Shown here: positions 1-6,055 of the stretch, one piece after another
How positions within the stretch are numbered: the first letter of the stretch is position 1
Layout of the letters: the number at the start of each line of letters is the position of its first letter
NCBI GenBank assembly: GCA_900321915.1
Contig: ONXW01000310.1
Span: 1-7,743, forward strand
Origin: an uncultured Eubacteriales bacterium
GTDB taxonomy: Bacteria; Bacillota; Clostridia; Lachnospirales; Lachnospiraceae
DNA: 7,743 bases
Direction: 5' to 3'
Program-made: the position numbers and the translations under genes
The notes under the pieces: model-generated
Database searches by the model: none
What the model was told of the DNA's origin: nothing
Seen by the model: the letters and a program-made list of their open reading frames with translations, nothing else

Positions 1-543
1 AATCACAGCGGACAGGGCCAGAAAAGTAATGGGGTGCCATTTGAGCTTCCGCAGTCCGAAGAAAAGGAGGACGGCCAGAATGATGGCTTTCAGATCAAAA
101 ACTCCGAGAAGGCTGCCTTCCTTCCAGGCGTGGATGTGAATCAGGCAGGTCCTGGCCACATGGATGCCCGCCGTGGAGATCATGGCCACGGAAGCGGCGC
201 GGAGACCGTAGAAGGCATGGTCGACGAGGGGATTGTCCCTGAAACGCTCCAGGATCCTGGCGATAATCAGGATCACGATAACACACGGTGCCGCGAGAGA
301 CAGGGTGGCCAGGATGCCGCCGGCGGCGCCGGAGGTTACATAGCCCGCGTAGGTGGCCATATTGAGGCCGATTCCGCCGGGAGTGCATTCCGAGATGGCG
401 ATCATGTCCGCGATGTCGGAGAAGCTGAACCAGCCATACCGGTCAGACATCTCATACAGGAAGGGAAGCGTCGCCAGGCCGCCGCCGACAGAAAACAGTC
501 CCGCTTTAAAAAACTGGATGCAGAGCTGCAGGAGGACAGGCAT
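1..543 (-). CDS. Chromate transporter family protein, second (C-terminal-half type) subunit; 3' end beyond window
   Basis: Reading leftward from the ATG at 543-541 gives 181 codons without a stop, running off the window edge. The product is a hydrophobic membrane protein of the CHR (chromate ion transporter) family. It aligns by eye with its upstream neighbour: FFKAG..SVGGG near residues 10-21, a GW motif near residue 36, then ECTPGGIGLN around 51-60, a Gly/Ala-rich membrane segment, and DHAFYGLRA around 107-115. Short CHR proteins of about 180-200 residues usually occur as tandem pairs and are thought to act together, exporting chromate or a related oxyanion by secondary transport. The start overlaps the stop of the preceding gene by one base (TAATG), which implies translational coupling. 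At 181 residues so far the protein is probably nearly complete. The transported ion cannot be read from sequence; sulfate-like oxyanions are also possible. Confidence 0.88.
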   Translation of the reverse strand, partial: MPVLLQLCIQFFKAGLFSVGGGLATLPFLYEMSDRYGWFSFSDIADMIAISECTPGGIGLNMATYAGYVTSGAAGGILATLSLAAPCVIVILIIARILERFRDNPLVDHAFYGLRAASVAMISTAGIHVARTCLIHIHAWKEGSLLGVFDLKAIILAVLLFFGLRKLKWHPITFLALSAVI

Positions 544-1094
544 TATTTATCCCCCTTTCCGCCGGAGAGCAGGCCGAAAATACCCGCTGCGATGACGAAT
601 GCCGCCGTCGGGATGGTGATCGGAAGCTGTTTTGAAAATACCGTGAGAAGGAAAATCACCAGATAGAGCAGCAGGGTCCGTTTATCTACGATGGCCTTCC
701 CCCACAGCTTCTGCACGGCCTGGAAGATCAGCATGCAGACACACACACGGATGCCCGCAAAGGCGTGCTGGACAATGGGATAGTCCGCAAAGTTGGTCAG
801 GAAAGCGGCGATTGCGAGAATAATGAATATCGGCAGGGTGAGGAACCCGAGGGAGGCGGCGATTCCGCCCGGAATGCCGGCCCGCTTGTTCCCCACAAAG
901 GTGGCGACATTGATGGAGATGATCCCGGGAGTGCACTGGCCGATGGCGAAATAATCCATGATCTCCTCGGTGGTGAGCCAGCCCCGCTCATCTACCAGTT
1001 CCCGCTCCAGAAGGGGGAGCATGGAGTAGCCGCCGCCGAAATTGACAGCCCCGATTTTCATGAAGGTGGTATAGAGAACAATCAGGTCATGCAT
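543..1094 (-). CDS. Chromate transporter family protein, first (N-terminal-half type) subunit, 183 aa
   Basis: This is a complete short CHR-family membrane protein. Characteristic segments are KIGAVNFGGGYSMLPLLE near residues 12-29, ERGW near 33-36, the conserved GQCTPGIISIN near 48-58, NKRAG, and several long hydrophobic stretches continuing to the C-terminus. I chose the start at 1094 (MHDLIVLY), which has AAAGGAG 11 nt upstream. An in-frame ATG at 1130 would add 12 residues but has no ribosome binding site and would begin inside the loop of the hairpin at 1101-1161. The gene forms a TAATG-coupled pair with the downstream paralogue, as expected for two-subunit short-chain CHR transporters. 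Family function is export of chromate or a related oxyanion across the cytoplasmic membrane; the physiological substrate here is unknown. Expression may be gated by the leader hairpin, whose 3' arm contains the ribosome binding site. Confidence 0.9.
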   Translation of the reverse strand: MHDLIVLYTTFMKIGAVNFGGGYSMLPLLERELVDERGWLTTEEIMDYFAIGQCTPGIISINVATFVGNKRAGIPGGIAASLGFLTLPIFIILAIAAFLTNFADYPIVQHAFAGIRVCVCMLIFQAVQKLWGKAIVDKRTLLLYLVIFLLTVFSKQLPITIPTAAFVIAAGIFGLLSGGKGDK

Positions 1095-1096
1095 GG

Positions 1097-1161
1097 AAAA
1101 AACGGCTCCTTTGTAAGACATCAACAGCATTACTATTGAAGTGTATTACAAATGAGCCGTT
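1097..1161 (-). terminator. Long leader hairpin with T-run upstream of the chr pair; terminator, attenuator or RBS-sequestering element
   Basis: On the minus strand, AACGGCTCATTTGTAA (1161-1146) pairs with TTACAAAGGAGCCGTT (1116-1101) over 16 positions with one A.G mismatch. Inside it, ACA and TCAA pair with TTGA and TGT with a two-base bulge, leaving an 11-nt apical loop. The 3' arm runs into six T (1102-1097), then CC and the chr start codon. This is the layout of an intrinsic terminator, but the 3' arm also contains the only good ribosome binding site (AAAGGAG, 1112-1106) for the chr gene. It could end transcription after the VWA gene, act as an attenuator, or hide the ribosome binding site. 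The pairing is seen directly; the function is inferred. Confidence 0.7.
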
Positions 1162-1198
1162 CTGTAAACCGGGAGAAAAGAATACCGGGGAAGGGACA

Positions 1199-2389
1199 TC
1201 AGAGAAGTTCTTTCATCCCGGCTTCAATGCCCTCCACGGAGAGGGGGAACATGGGAAATATCTTCGCGATGGCATCGTAGGTGATCGCCCACTCGGCGTT
1301 CCACTCCGGGCGCGCGCCGGGATTCAGCCAGATAGCGTCGTGATAGCGGTCCTTCACGATCTGAAGCCAGTCATGGCCGGAATTGTGGATGACCTGCCCG
1401 TCGACGGTTTTATAGCTGTAGGATTCAAACAGTTCCTCCGGAGCCATCGTCGCGTCCCCGACGATGATCAGTTTGTAATCGCCGGGCACAATGGTCATCA
1501 CACGGTCCGTGGGCACCATGGAGGTGGGGCCGATGGTCGGGTCGGTGTACAGGCGCGAATAGATACAGTTATGGAAATAGTAGATTTTCAGGTCTTTAAA
1601 ATGCCTTGTCTTGGTGACGGCCTGGAACAGGGCGGAGCACAGGGTGCTGTAATAGTCCATTGACCCGCCGGAATCCATCAGCAAAAGGAGCTTGATGGTG
1701 TTCTTCCTGGGACGTTTGTAGCGGACGGAAAGCGTCCCCCCGTTGTCCGCGGTATCGTGGATGGTATTGTCCACGTCAAACTCCGTGGCCGGAAGGTCAA
1801 TCAGCCCGGAAAACTGGCGGAGCCTGCGGAGCGCCACCTGGAACTGTCTGGTGTCCAGCGTATTGTCCTTGCGGAAATCCCGGAAACGCCGTTCCCCCGC
1901 GACGCGGAAAGCGCGCCTGCCGGAGGAATCCCCTTCCACGCGGATTCCGTTGGGAGACATGCCGGCATTGCCGAAGACGGACATGCCGTGGGTTCCGATC
2001 CAGTAGCTTCCTTTATTATGCGCGGATTTCTGCTCATCCTGCCTTTTCCGGAACATATCCTCGATCTCCCGGGAATCCAGGAGGGAGTTGATTTCCGCCT
2101 GCTGTTCGTCGAAGGGAGCCTGCTGCAGCTCCGGCCGGTTCAGCCATTTTTTCAGTTCCTCGGGGATTTCCGGTTCGGAATCGCTGTCCCTGAAGTATTC
2201 CAGGAAACAGTCGTCAAAGAGATCAAACTCGGATTCATCTTTTACGAGGATCGCCCGGCAGAGATGATAGAAGCCGGTCAGGCTTGCGTTCGCGAGACCG
2301 GTTTCCAGGGCTTCCTCCAGGGCAACCCACTCTGTGGTTGAGACCTTCAGTCCCCTGCCCCTCAGATAATAAAGAAAATTAATAAACAT
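1199..2389 (-). CDS. VWA domain protein, CoxE-like/COG3825 type, 396 aa
   Basis: The protein has an N-terminal helical region, a charged middle and a C-terminal von Willebrand factor A-like domain. The metal-site motif is L-L-L-M-D-S-G-G-S-M with Asp239 to Ser243, where the canonical DxSxS has Gly at the third position. The GGSM form is, as I recall it, usual in this CoxE-like family. A later conserved IVGDATM segment fits the second metal-coordinating loop. The N-terminus (MFINFLYYLRGRGLKVS) is typical of the family and decides the start at 2389, which has GGAGGA 7 nt upstream; an in-frame ATG at 2443 would overlap comB and lacks this site. No signal peptide or membrane segment is evident, so it is probably cytoplasmic. 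Relatives usually work with a MoxR-type AAA+ ATPase in metal insertion or maturation of enzyme complexes, but no such ATPase is in this window. It follows comB by 35 nt in the same operon. Its target is unknown. Confidence 0.85.
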   Translation of the reverse strand: MFINFLYYLRGRGLKVSTTEWVALEEALETGLANASLTGFYHLCRAILVKDESEFDLFDDCFLEYFRDSDSEPEIPEELKKWLNRPELQQAPFDEQQAEINSLLDSREIEDMFRKRQDEQKSAHNKGSYWIGTHGMSVFGNAGMSPNGIRVEGDSSGRRAFRVAGERRFRDFRKDNTLDTRQFQVALRRLRQFSGLIDLPATEFDVDNTIHDTADNGGTLSVRYKRPRKNTIKLLLLMDSGGSMDYYSTLCSALFQAVTKTRHFKDLKIYYFHNCIYSRLYTDPTIGPTSMVPTDRVMTIVPGDYKLIIVGDATMAPEELFESYSYKTVDGQVIHNSGHDWLQIVKDRYHDAIWLNPGARPEWNAEWAITYDAIAKIFPMFPLSVEGIEAGMKELL

Positions 2390-2396
2390 AATGAAA

Positions 2397-2402
2397 TCCT
2401 CC
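2397..2402 (-). promoter_or_regulatory. Ribosome binding site deciding the VWA protein start
   Basis: GGAGGA lies 7 nt upstream of the ATG at 2389 on the minus strand. The longer reading from 2443 has no comparable site and would begin inside comB, so the 396-residue product is preferred over 414. Confidence 0.8.
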
Positions 2403-2424
2403 GGCAGTGGCGCGACGGGAGAGA

Positions 2425-3126
2425 TTATTCCGGACGGACGCACATCATTTCATAATAATCCCCATGCCTGACGGCCCGGATAACGAAAGGAAAGATATCC
2501 GGCCGGATACTGAGGTGGAAATCCATTTCCGGCATGATGTGCTGCGTTGCGGGATCAAAGAAACGCTTTCCTGAGGTAAACTGCATTTCCGCGGTCCGTT
2601 CTTTCAGATACTCCGCGGAAAAGGCATTTCCCATAAGGATTGATTCGATATACCTGGCGCAGAGGACATCCTCCGCGGCGCTCTCCTTTGCCCTGAGGCC
2701 CATGGCCACGAGGGAGACGGTTTCAGGCTGCTTTTCTCTGAGATAATCAGCGATGGCGCGGGCATTTACCAGGCTTCCCGTGAGAACCTCGTCGGCGTGC
2801 TCCGCTGCGGCGATCCCCCGGGTGCCGGCGCTGGTGGTCTGGATGATCATTTTCCCGCGGACGTCCGTCTCTGCAAACTGCGCAGGGGAATTGCCCCCGT
2901 CAAAACCCGGAAGGGGAATACCGTTCTTTTCCCCGATGAGCATGGCCTCCGGATACTGTTCTTTCAGCCGGTAAGCGGCCTCCGGGCTTCCCACGGTCAG
3001 GATCCGCTCCGCCCCGCCGGCGAAGAGATAGCATTCAACCGTGAAAGCGCGGAACACATCGATGATGACAGCGGTTCCGCGGGCGGACTGTGCGCCCTCC
3101 AGCAATTCAGATACGTTGATTTCCAT
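2425..3126 (-). CDS. comB: ComB-family 2-phosphosulfolactate phosphatase homologue, 233 aa
   Basis: The full-length protein carries the conserved ComB blocks. These are V-I-I-D-V-F-R-A-F-T near residues 20-29 (Asp23, Arg26), G-E-K-N-G followed by G-F-D-G-G-N-S-P near 65-81, and T-T-S-A-G-T-R-G at 97-104. ComB is a Mg-dependent phosphatase (EC 3.1.3.71) that converts 2-phosphosulfolactate to sulfolactate, known from coenzyme M biosynthesis. Bacteria that make no coenzyme M often carry orphan homologues whose substrate is not established, and no comA or comC is present here. AGGAG sits 5-6 nt before the ATG. The gene starts 14 nt after the lysR stop and is followed by the VWA gene after 35 nt, so the three genes are probably co-transcribed. 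The family assignment is firm; the exact substrate, possibly a sulfonate phosphate ester, is not. Confidence 0.87.
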   Translation of the reverse strand: MEINVSELLEGAQSARGTAVIIDVFRAFTVECYLFAGGAERILTVGSPEAAYRLKEQYPEAMLIGEKNGIPLPGFDGGNSPAQFAETDVRGKMIIQTTSAGTRGIAAAEHADEVLTGSLVNARAIADYLREKQPETVSLVAMGLRAKESAAEDVLCARYIESILMGNAFSAEYLKERTAEMQFTSGKRFFDPATQHIMPEMDFHLSIRPDIFPFVIRAVRHGDYYEMMCVRPE

Positions 3127-3140
3127 AGATTCTCCTGATG

Positions 3141-4025
3141 TTAACTCTTTTTCGGCTCGCGGGAGCGCACAAGGCGGATCAGGGAAGAGAGGGATTTCCC
3201 TTTCTGCTGCTTCTTGTTCCAGACCAGGCTGACCTGGATCGGCTTGCTGTCCGGAAGGGGGATGGTCACAATATTCTCCTCGGTGTTGTGAAGCGCCCCC
3301 TCAAAGAGGAATGTGGCGGCCGAGTCGGTGTCCAGAAGGTTCCGGATGGCATGAAGATTGTTTGTGTTCAGAATGACGTTCGCCTTCTGTTTATGATCAT
3401 GGTACTGTTTTGTGATATAGCTGTTGATGAAGGCGCCGTCCTTCAGCAGGACCAGGGGGAGATCCCTTGCCCGCTCGTAATCAAATACCGGCATGGAAGC
3501 CAGCGGGTTTTCGATGGAAATATAAAGAAGGATGGAAAGCGCCTGGATGGGGATGGAATCGAAGGCTGCGGGAAGCGGGCCGTCGTGGGAAATGATGGCG
3601 CAGTCAAGGCTTCCGTCGGAAATCAGCGGGAGCGCGGCCCGGGAGCCGATCTCGGTCACTTCAATCTGGACCTCGGGATAGTTCTTCAGCATAGCCGGAA
3701 AAATCTTCGGGAAAATGACGGAACCGATGGTGGGAGGAAGACCCATGTGGAGGATCTTGTTGCTCTGGCCGAGGGTTGTCATCTCCGCTATGAGGGCGTC
3801 TGCCCGGGCTGTCAGGTCGGTGGAAAGCTCCAGGAGCTTCTTGCCTTCTTCTGTAAGTGTAAGTCCGTTGCGCTGGCGGTGGAACAGGGTGACATTGAAC
3901 TCATCTTCCAGGTCGCTCATGGCGTGGGACAGGGTAGGCTGCGATACAAATAGTTCTTCTGCCGCGCGGGACAGATTGCAGTGTTTGCATACCGTCTGAA
4001 AATAGCGTAGATAGGAAAGCTTCAT
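3141..4025 (-). CDS. LysR-type transcriptional regulator, 294 aa
   Basis: Length and layout are standard for the family. An N-terminal winged helix-turn-helix has its core at about residues 18-41 (LSRAAEELFVSQPTLSHAMSD), followed by LEDEFNVTLFHR and LTLTEEG. A linker helix leads to the effector-binding domain from about residue 92 (ILHMGLPPTIGS) to the C-terminus. The start MKLSYLRYFQTV is the normal LysR N-terminus; GAGGAG lies about 12 nt upstream, slightly far. The gene is transcribed divergently from the mdcA homologue across 283 nt, the classical arrangement for a LysR protein that controls its divergent neighbour in response to a pathway substrate or intermediate. It also heads the leftward operon, so autoregulation would affect comB and the VWA gene. 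The effector cannot be read from sequence; a dicarboxylate or sulfonate handled by the divergent enzymes is plausible. Confidence 0.93.
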   Translation of the reverse strand: MKLSYLRYFQTVCKHCNLSRAAEELFVSQPTLSHAMSDLEDEFNVTLFHRQRNGLTLTEEGKKLLELSTDLTARADALIAEMTTLGQSNKILHMGLPPTIGSVIFPKIFPAMLKNYPEVQIEVTEIGSRAALPLISDGSLDCAIISHDGPLPAAFDSIPIQALSILLYISIENPLASMPVFDYERARDLPLVLLKDGAFINSYITKQYHDHKQKANVILNTNNLHAIRNLLDTDSAATFLFEGALHNTEENIVTIPLPDSKPIQVSLVWNKKQQKGKSLSSLIRLVRSREPKKS

Positions 4026-4085
4026 AATAATGAAAGACTCCTCTTCGAACGAATATCAGTCAGTTTAGTTAATAAATCGGGACAG

Positions 4086-4098
4086 GATATAGAAAAAA
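4086..4098. repeat. Direct repeat copy 1 (13 bp)
   Basis: GATATAGAAAAAA occurs here and again at 4234-4246, 148 bp away, inside the same intergenic region. The flanks are also alike (CAG before copy 1, CA before copy 2). It could be a repeated regulatory site, but A-rich sequence makes chance similarity possible. Confidence 0.5.
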
Positions 4099-4140
4099 AT
4101 AATAACACGCAAAAATATTCAAAATACGTATAGAAGGAGT

Positions 4141-4178
4141 ATAGCATATTCACTAATTTGTGAGATATGCTATTTTTT
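4141..4178 (+). terminator. Terminator-like hairpin with no upstream plus-strand gene (candidate leader attenuator)
   Basis: ATAGCATAT (4141-4149) pairs perfectly with ATATGCTAT (4165-4173), and TCAC (4150-4153) pairs with GTGA (4160-4163). There is one bulged G and a 6-nt loop. The stem is followed by T through 4178, giving the stem-plus-U-tract form of an intrinsic terminator reading toward mdcA. The minus strand has no T-run after the stem. Because the genes upstream run the other way, it can only stop a short leader transcript of mdcA, a small RNA or transcription antisense to lysR. Alternatively the dyad is a protein-binding operator. Confidence 0.65.
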
Positions 4179-4233
4179 AATTCTTCCATAGGTTTTCTTT
4201 GCTACAAAATGACCAACGCGTGCTTTATTATCA

Positions 4234-4246
4234 GATATAGAAAAAA
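4234..4246. repeat. Direct repeat copy 2 (13 bp)
   Basis: Second copy of GATATAGAAAAAA, about 62 bp before the mdcA start codon. The first copy is at 4086-4098 on the other side of the hairpin. Confidence 0.5.
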
Positions 4247-4308
4247 GTGTAGTACGTTAGCAGAGTAACACAGAGAAATCATAACAGAGAAAGGCAGGAA
4301 CGTCAAAC

Positions 4309-5952
4309 ATGGTCAGACATGAAGTTGCGTCATGGGATACGCAGAAGCAGAAGAAGCAGAAAAAACTGGAGACCATCGCCGCCTTTGCGGAGGGAAAGGT
4401 CGTCAAGGAAGAATCGATCAAGGAACTTCTGGAAGCTGCAATCTATCCCGGTGAGATAGTCGCCATGGAGGGTGACAATCAGAAACAGGCTGTACAGTTG
4501 TCCAAGGGACTTGCACAGGTAGATCCGAAGAAAGTCTACGATCTTCATATTGTTATGTCCTGCACACAGATGAAAGAGCATCTGGATATTTTTGACCTTG
4601 GAATCGCGAAATATCTTGATTTCTCCTATGCGGGAAATGCGGCAAAACGGCTTCCGGAGATGATCGAAAAGGGAACCGTCAAAGTCGGCGCCATCCATAC
4701 CTACCTGGAGCTCTTCTCCAGAATGTTTACGGACCTGATTCCCAATGTCTGCCTCTGCGTTGCGGAAGAAGCGGATAAGGACGGAAATCTTTATACCGGT
4801 AATAATACGGAAGAGACTCCGACCATCATCGAGGCAACCGCGTTCAAGAGCGGCGTGGTTATTGTCCAGGTCAACAAGCTGGTGGACAAGGTCACCCGTA
4901 TCGATATCCCGGGCGAGTGGGTAGATGTGGTTGTTCCGACCGAAGAGCCCTGCATCATCGAGCCCATCATGACCAGAGACCCGGCTATCATCAAAGACGT
5001 GCACGTCCTGCAGGGTATGATGGCCATCAAGGGTATCTACGCGAAGCACCTGGTAACCAGAATGAATCACGGTATCGGTTTCAATACCGCTGCCATCGAG
5101 CTTCTTCTTCCGACTTACGGCGAAGAGCTGGGCCTCAAGGGCAAAATCTGCAGGAACTGGGTTTCCAATCCGATTCCGGCAATGATTCCCGCTATTGAGA
5201 CCGGCTGGATCGAGAGCGTTGTGGCGTTCGGTTCCGAGCTCGGCATGGAAGACTATGTAGCAGCCCGCTCCGATGTATTCTTCACCGGCGCGGACGGCAG
5301 CCTCCGGTCCAACCGCTGCTATGCGCAGATGGCCGGACTGTACGGCATTGACATGTTTACCGGTTCCACCCTGCAGATGGATGCGGACGGAAACTCCTCC
5401 ACTGTTACCAAGGGAAGAATCACCGGCTTCGGCGGAGCTCCGAACATGGGCTCCAATCCGCACGGACGCCGTCATTCCTCTAATCCGTGGAACAGCATGA
5501 TTATCGATCCTAATGACCCGATGGCAAAGGGCAATAAGCTCGTGACACAGATGGTCCGCACGACAACCAAAGCCGGCCCGACCTTCGTGGAGCAGCTGGA
5601 TGCTGTTGAAGTGGGCAAGCAGGCAGGATTCCCGGAGCCGCCGGTTATGATTTACGGCGAGGACCTGACCCACCTGATCACCGAAGTCGGTCTCGGATAT
5701 GTCTACATGGGCCGGACAAAGGAAGAGAGAAGGAAGATCATCGCGGCTGTCGCGGGCGACACACCGGTAGGACACACCATCACAGAGAAAGAGATCAAAG
5801 AACTCCGCGCGGAAGGCAAGGTCGCGTTCCCGGAGGATCTCGGCATTGACCGTTCCGAGGCGACCAGAGAGAGACTGGCGGCGAAGAACATGCAGGATCT
5901 GGTAGAGTGGTCCGGCGGACTGTACAAGATTCCGGACAAGTTCAAGGGCTGA
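4309..5952 (+). CDS. mdcA: MdcA-type malonate decarboxylase alpha subunit homologue (acyl-carrier/CoA:malonate transferase), 547 aa
   Basis: The sequence matches the MdcA family along its whole length. Blocks include SWDTQ near the N-terminus (8-12), EGDNQKQ (54-60), DFSYAGNAAKR near 104-114, NTEETPTIIEATAF from 166, DIPGEWVD from 199, GSELGMEDYVAARSDVFFTG from 308, and GFGGAPNMG from 373. Length is normal (about 550). In malonate decarboxylase, MdcA swaps acetyl for malonyl on the ACP subunit (EC 2.3.1.187); alone, the alpha subunit type can act as a malonate CoA-transferase. The ACP, beta, gamma and prosthetic-group genes do not follow. Instead an acylating aldehyde dehydrogenase gene follows after 103 nt, so the likely role is forming the CoA thioester of malonate or a similar dianion such as sulfoacetate. 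The start at 4309 has a modest CAGGA site; the ATG at 4318 is out of frame. It is probably controlled by the divergent LysR protein. The family is firm, the substrate inferred. Confidence 0.92.
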   Translation: MVRHEVASWDTQKQKKQKKLETIAAFAEGKVVKEESIKELLEAAIYPGEIVAMEGDNQKQAVQLSKGLAQVDPKKVYDLHIVMSCTQMKEHLDIFDLGIAKYLDFSYAGNAAKRLPEMIEKGTVKVGAIHTYLELFSRMFTDLIPNVCLCVAEEADKDGNLYTGNNTEETPTIIEATAFKSGVVIVQVNKLVDKVTRIDIPGEWVDVVVPTEEPCIIEPIMTRDPAIIKDVHVLQGMMAIKGIYAKHLVTRMNHGIGFNTAAIELLLPTYGEELGLKGKICRNWVSNPIPAMIPAIETGWIESVVAFGSELGMEDYVAARSDVFFTGADGSLRSNRCYAQMAGLYGIDMFTGSTLQMDADGNSSTVTKGRITGFGGAPNMGSNPHGRRHSSNPWNSMIIDPNDPMAKGNKLVTQMVRTTTKAGPTFVEQLDAVEVGKQAGFPEPPVMIYGEDLTHLITEVGLGYVYMGRTKEERRKIIAAVAGDTPVGHTITEKEIKELRAEGKVAFPEDLGIDRSEATRERLAAKNMQDLVEWSGGLYKIPDKFKG

Positions 5953-5971
5953 AAAACAGAAAAGACAGAGA

Positions 5972-5990
5972 ATTAACAGCGAGCGTTAAT
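5972..5990 (+). other. Small intercistronic stem-loop 1
   Basis: ATTAAC (5972-5977) pairs with GTTAAT (5985-5990) around a 7-nt loop, directly abutting the larger hairpin at 5991-6026. Together they fill most of the 103-nt gap between mdcA and the dehydrogenase gene. No T-run follows. Confidence 0.45.
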
Positions 5991-6026
5991 GTGCCGGTCC
6001 CGGTTCCTGGGGGATCGGGGCGGCAC
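5991..6026 (+). other. Strong GC-rich intercistronic stem-loop 2
   Basis: GTGCCG (5991-5996) pairs with CGGCAC (6021-6026). Past a single bulged G the stem continues with mostly C-G and some G.T pairs to a 3-nt loop, about 16 pairs in 36 nt. An A-rich stretch follows rather than T, so it is not an ordinary terminator. Likely roles are transcript processing, 3'-end protection of the mdcA message or differential stability within the operon. The ribosome binding site of the next gene (AAAGGAG) lies outside the stem. Confidence 0.6.
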
Positions 6027-6055
6027 GGAAAATATTATAAAAAGGAGATTATATC

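Larger units (their letters stand above)
4026..4308. promoter_or_regulatory. Divergent A/T-rich regulatory region between lysR and the mdcA homologue
   Basis: This 283-nt stretch contains no supportable gene. It must hold the promoters for both directions and probably the LysR operator. Within it are a hairpin with a T-run (4141-4178), two copies of a 13-base direct repeat and A-tracts. A weak candidate promoter for mdcA is TACAAA (4203-4208), a 17-nt spacer and TATTAT (4226-4231); its -35 matches the consensus poorly, so I do not rely on it. The ribosome binding site for mdcA is modest (CAGGA about 9 nt before the ATG). I found no clean T-N11-A LysR box centred on the hairpin dyad. Confidence 0.65.

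Noticed and set aside
34..666. A 210-codon plus-strand open frame opposite the two chr genes
   Set aside because: It crosses the junction of two clear CHR-family genes on the other strand, has a composition unlike a folded protein, and lacks a convincing ribosome binding site.
1095..1130. A 12-residue N-terminal extension of the first chr protein from the ATG at 1130
   Set aside because: No ribosome binding site precedes it and the start would lie in the hairpin loop; the ATG at 1094 has AAAGGAG upstream and gives the usual family N-terminus.
1757..2341. A 194-codon plus-strand open frame opposite the VWA gene
   Set aside because: It is a shadow of the GC-rich VWA coding frame; no domain or ribosome binding site supports it.
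2389..2443. An 18-residue N-terminal extension of the VWA protein from the ATG at 2443
   Set aside because: It would overlap the end of comB and lacks the GGAGGA site that precedes the ATG at 2389; the family N-terminus begins at the latter.
3138..3953. A 271-codon plus-strand open frame opposite lysR
   Set aside because: The minus strand encodes a standard-length LysR protein with an intact DNA-binding domain; the plus-strand frame has no recognisable family.
4141..4173. Calling the dyad a LysR operator outright
   Set aside because: The arms do not give a clear T-N11-A box at the centre of the dyad, and the following T-run fits a terminator better; kept only as an alternative.
4330..5775. 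A 481-codon open frame on the minus strand opposite mdcA
   Set aside because: The plus strand encodes a full-length conserved MdcA homologue; the antisense product is low in recognisable motifs and is explained by codon bias.
4309..5952. Reading the window as a complete malonate decarboxylase operon
   Set aside because: Only the alpha subunit is present; an acylating aldehyde dehydrogenase occupies the place where further mdc genes would be expected.
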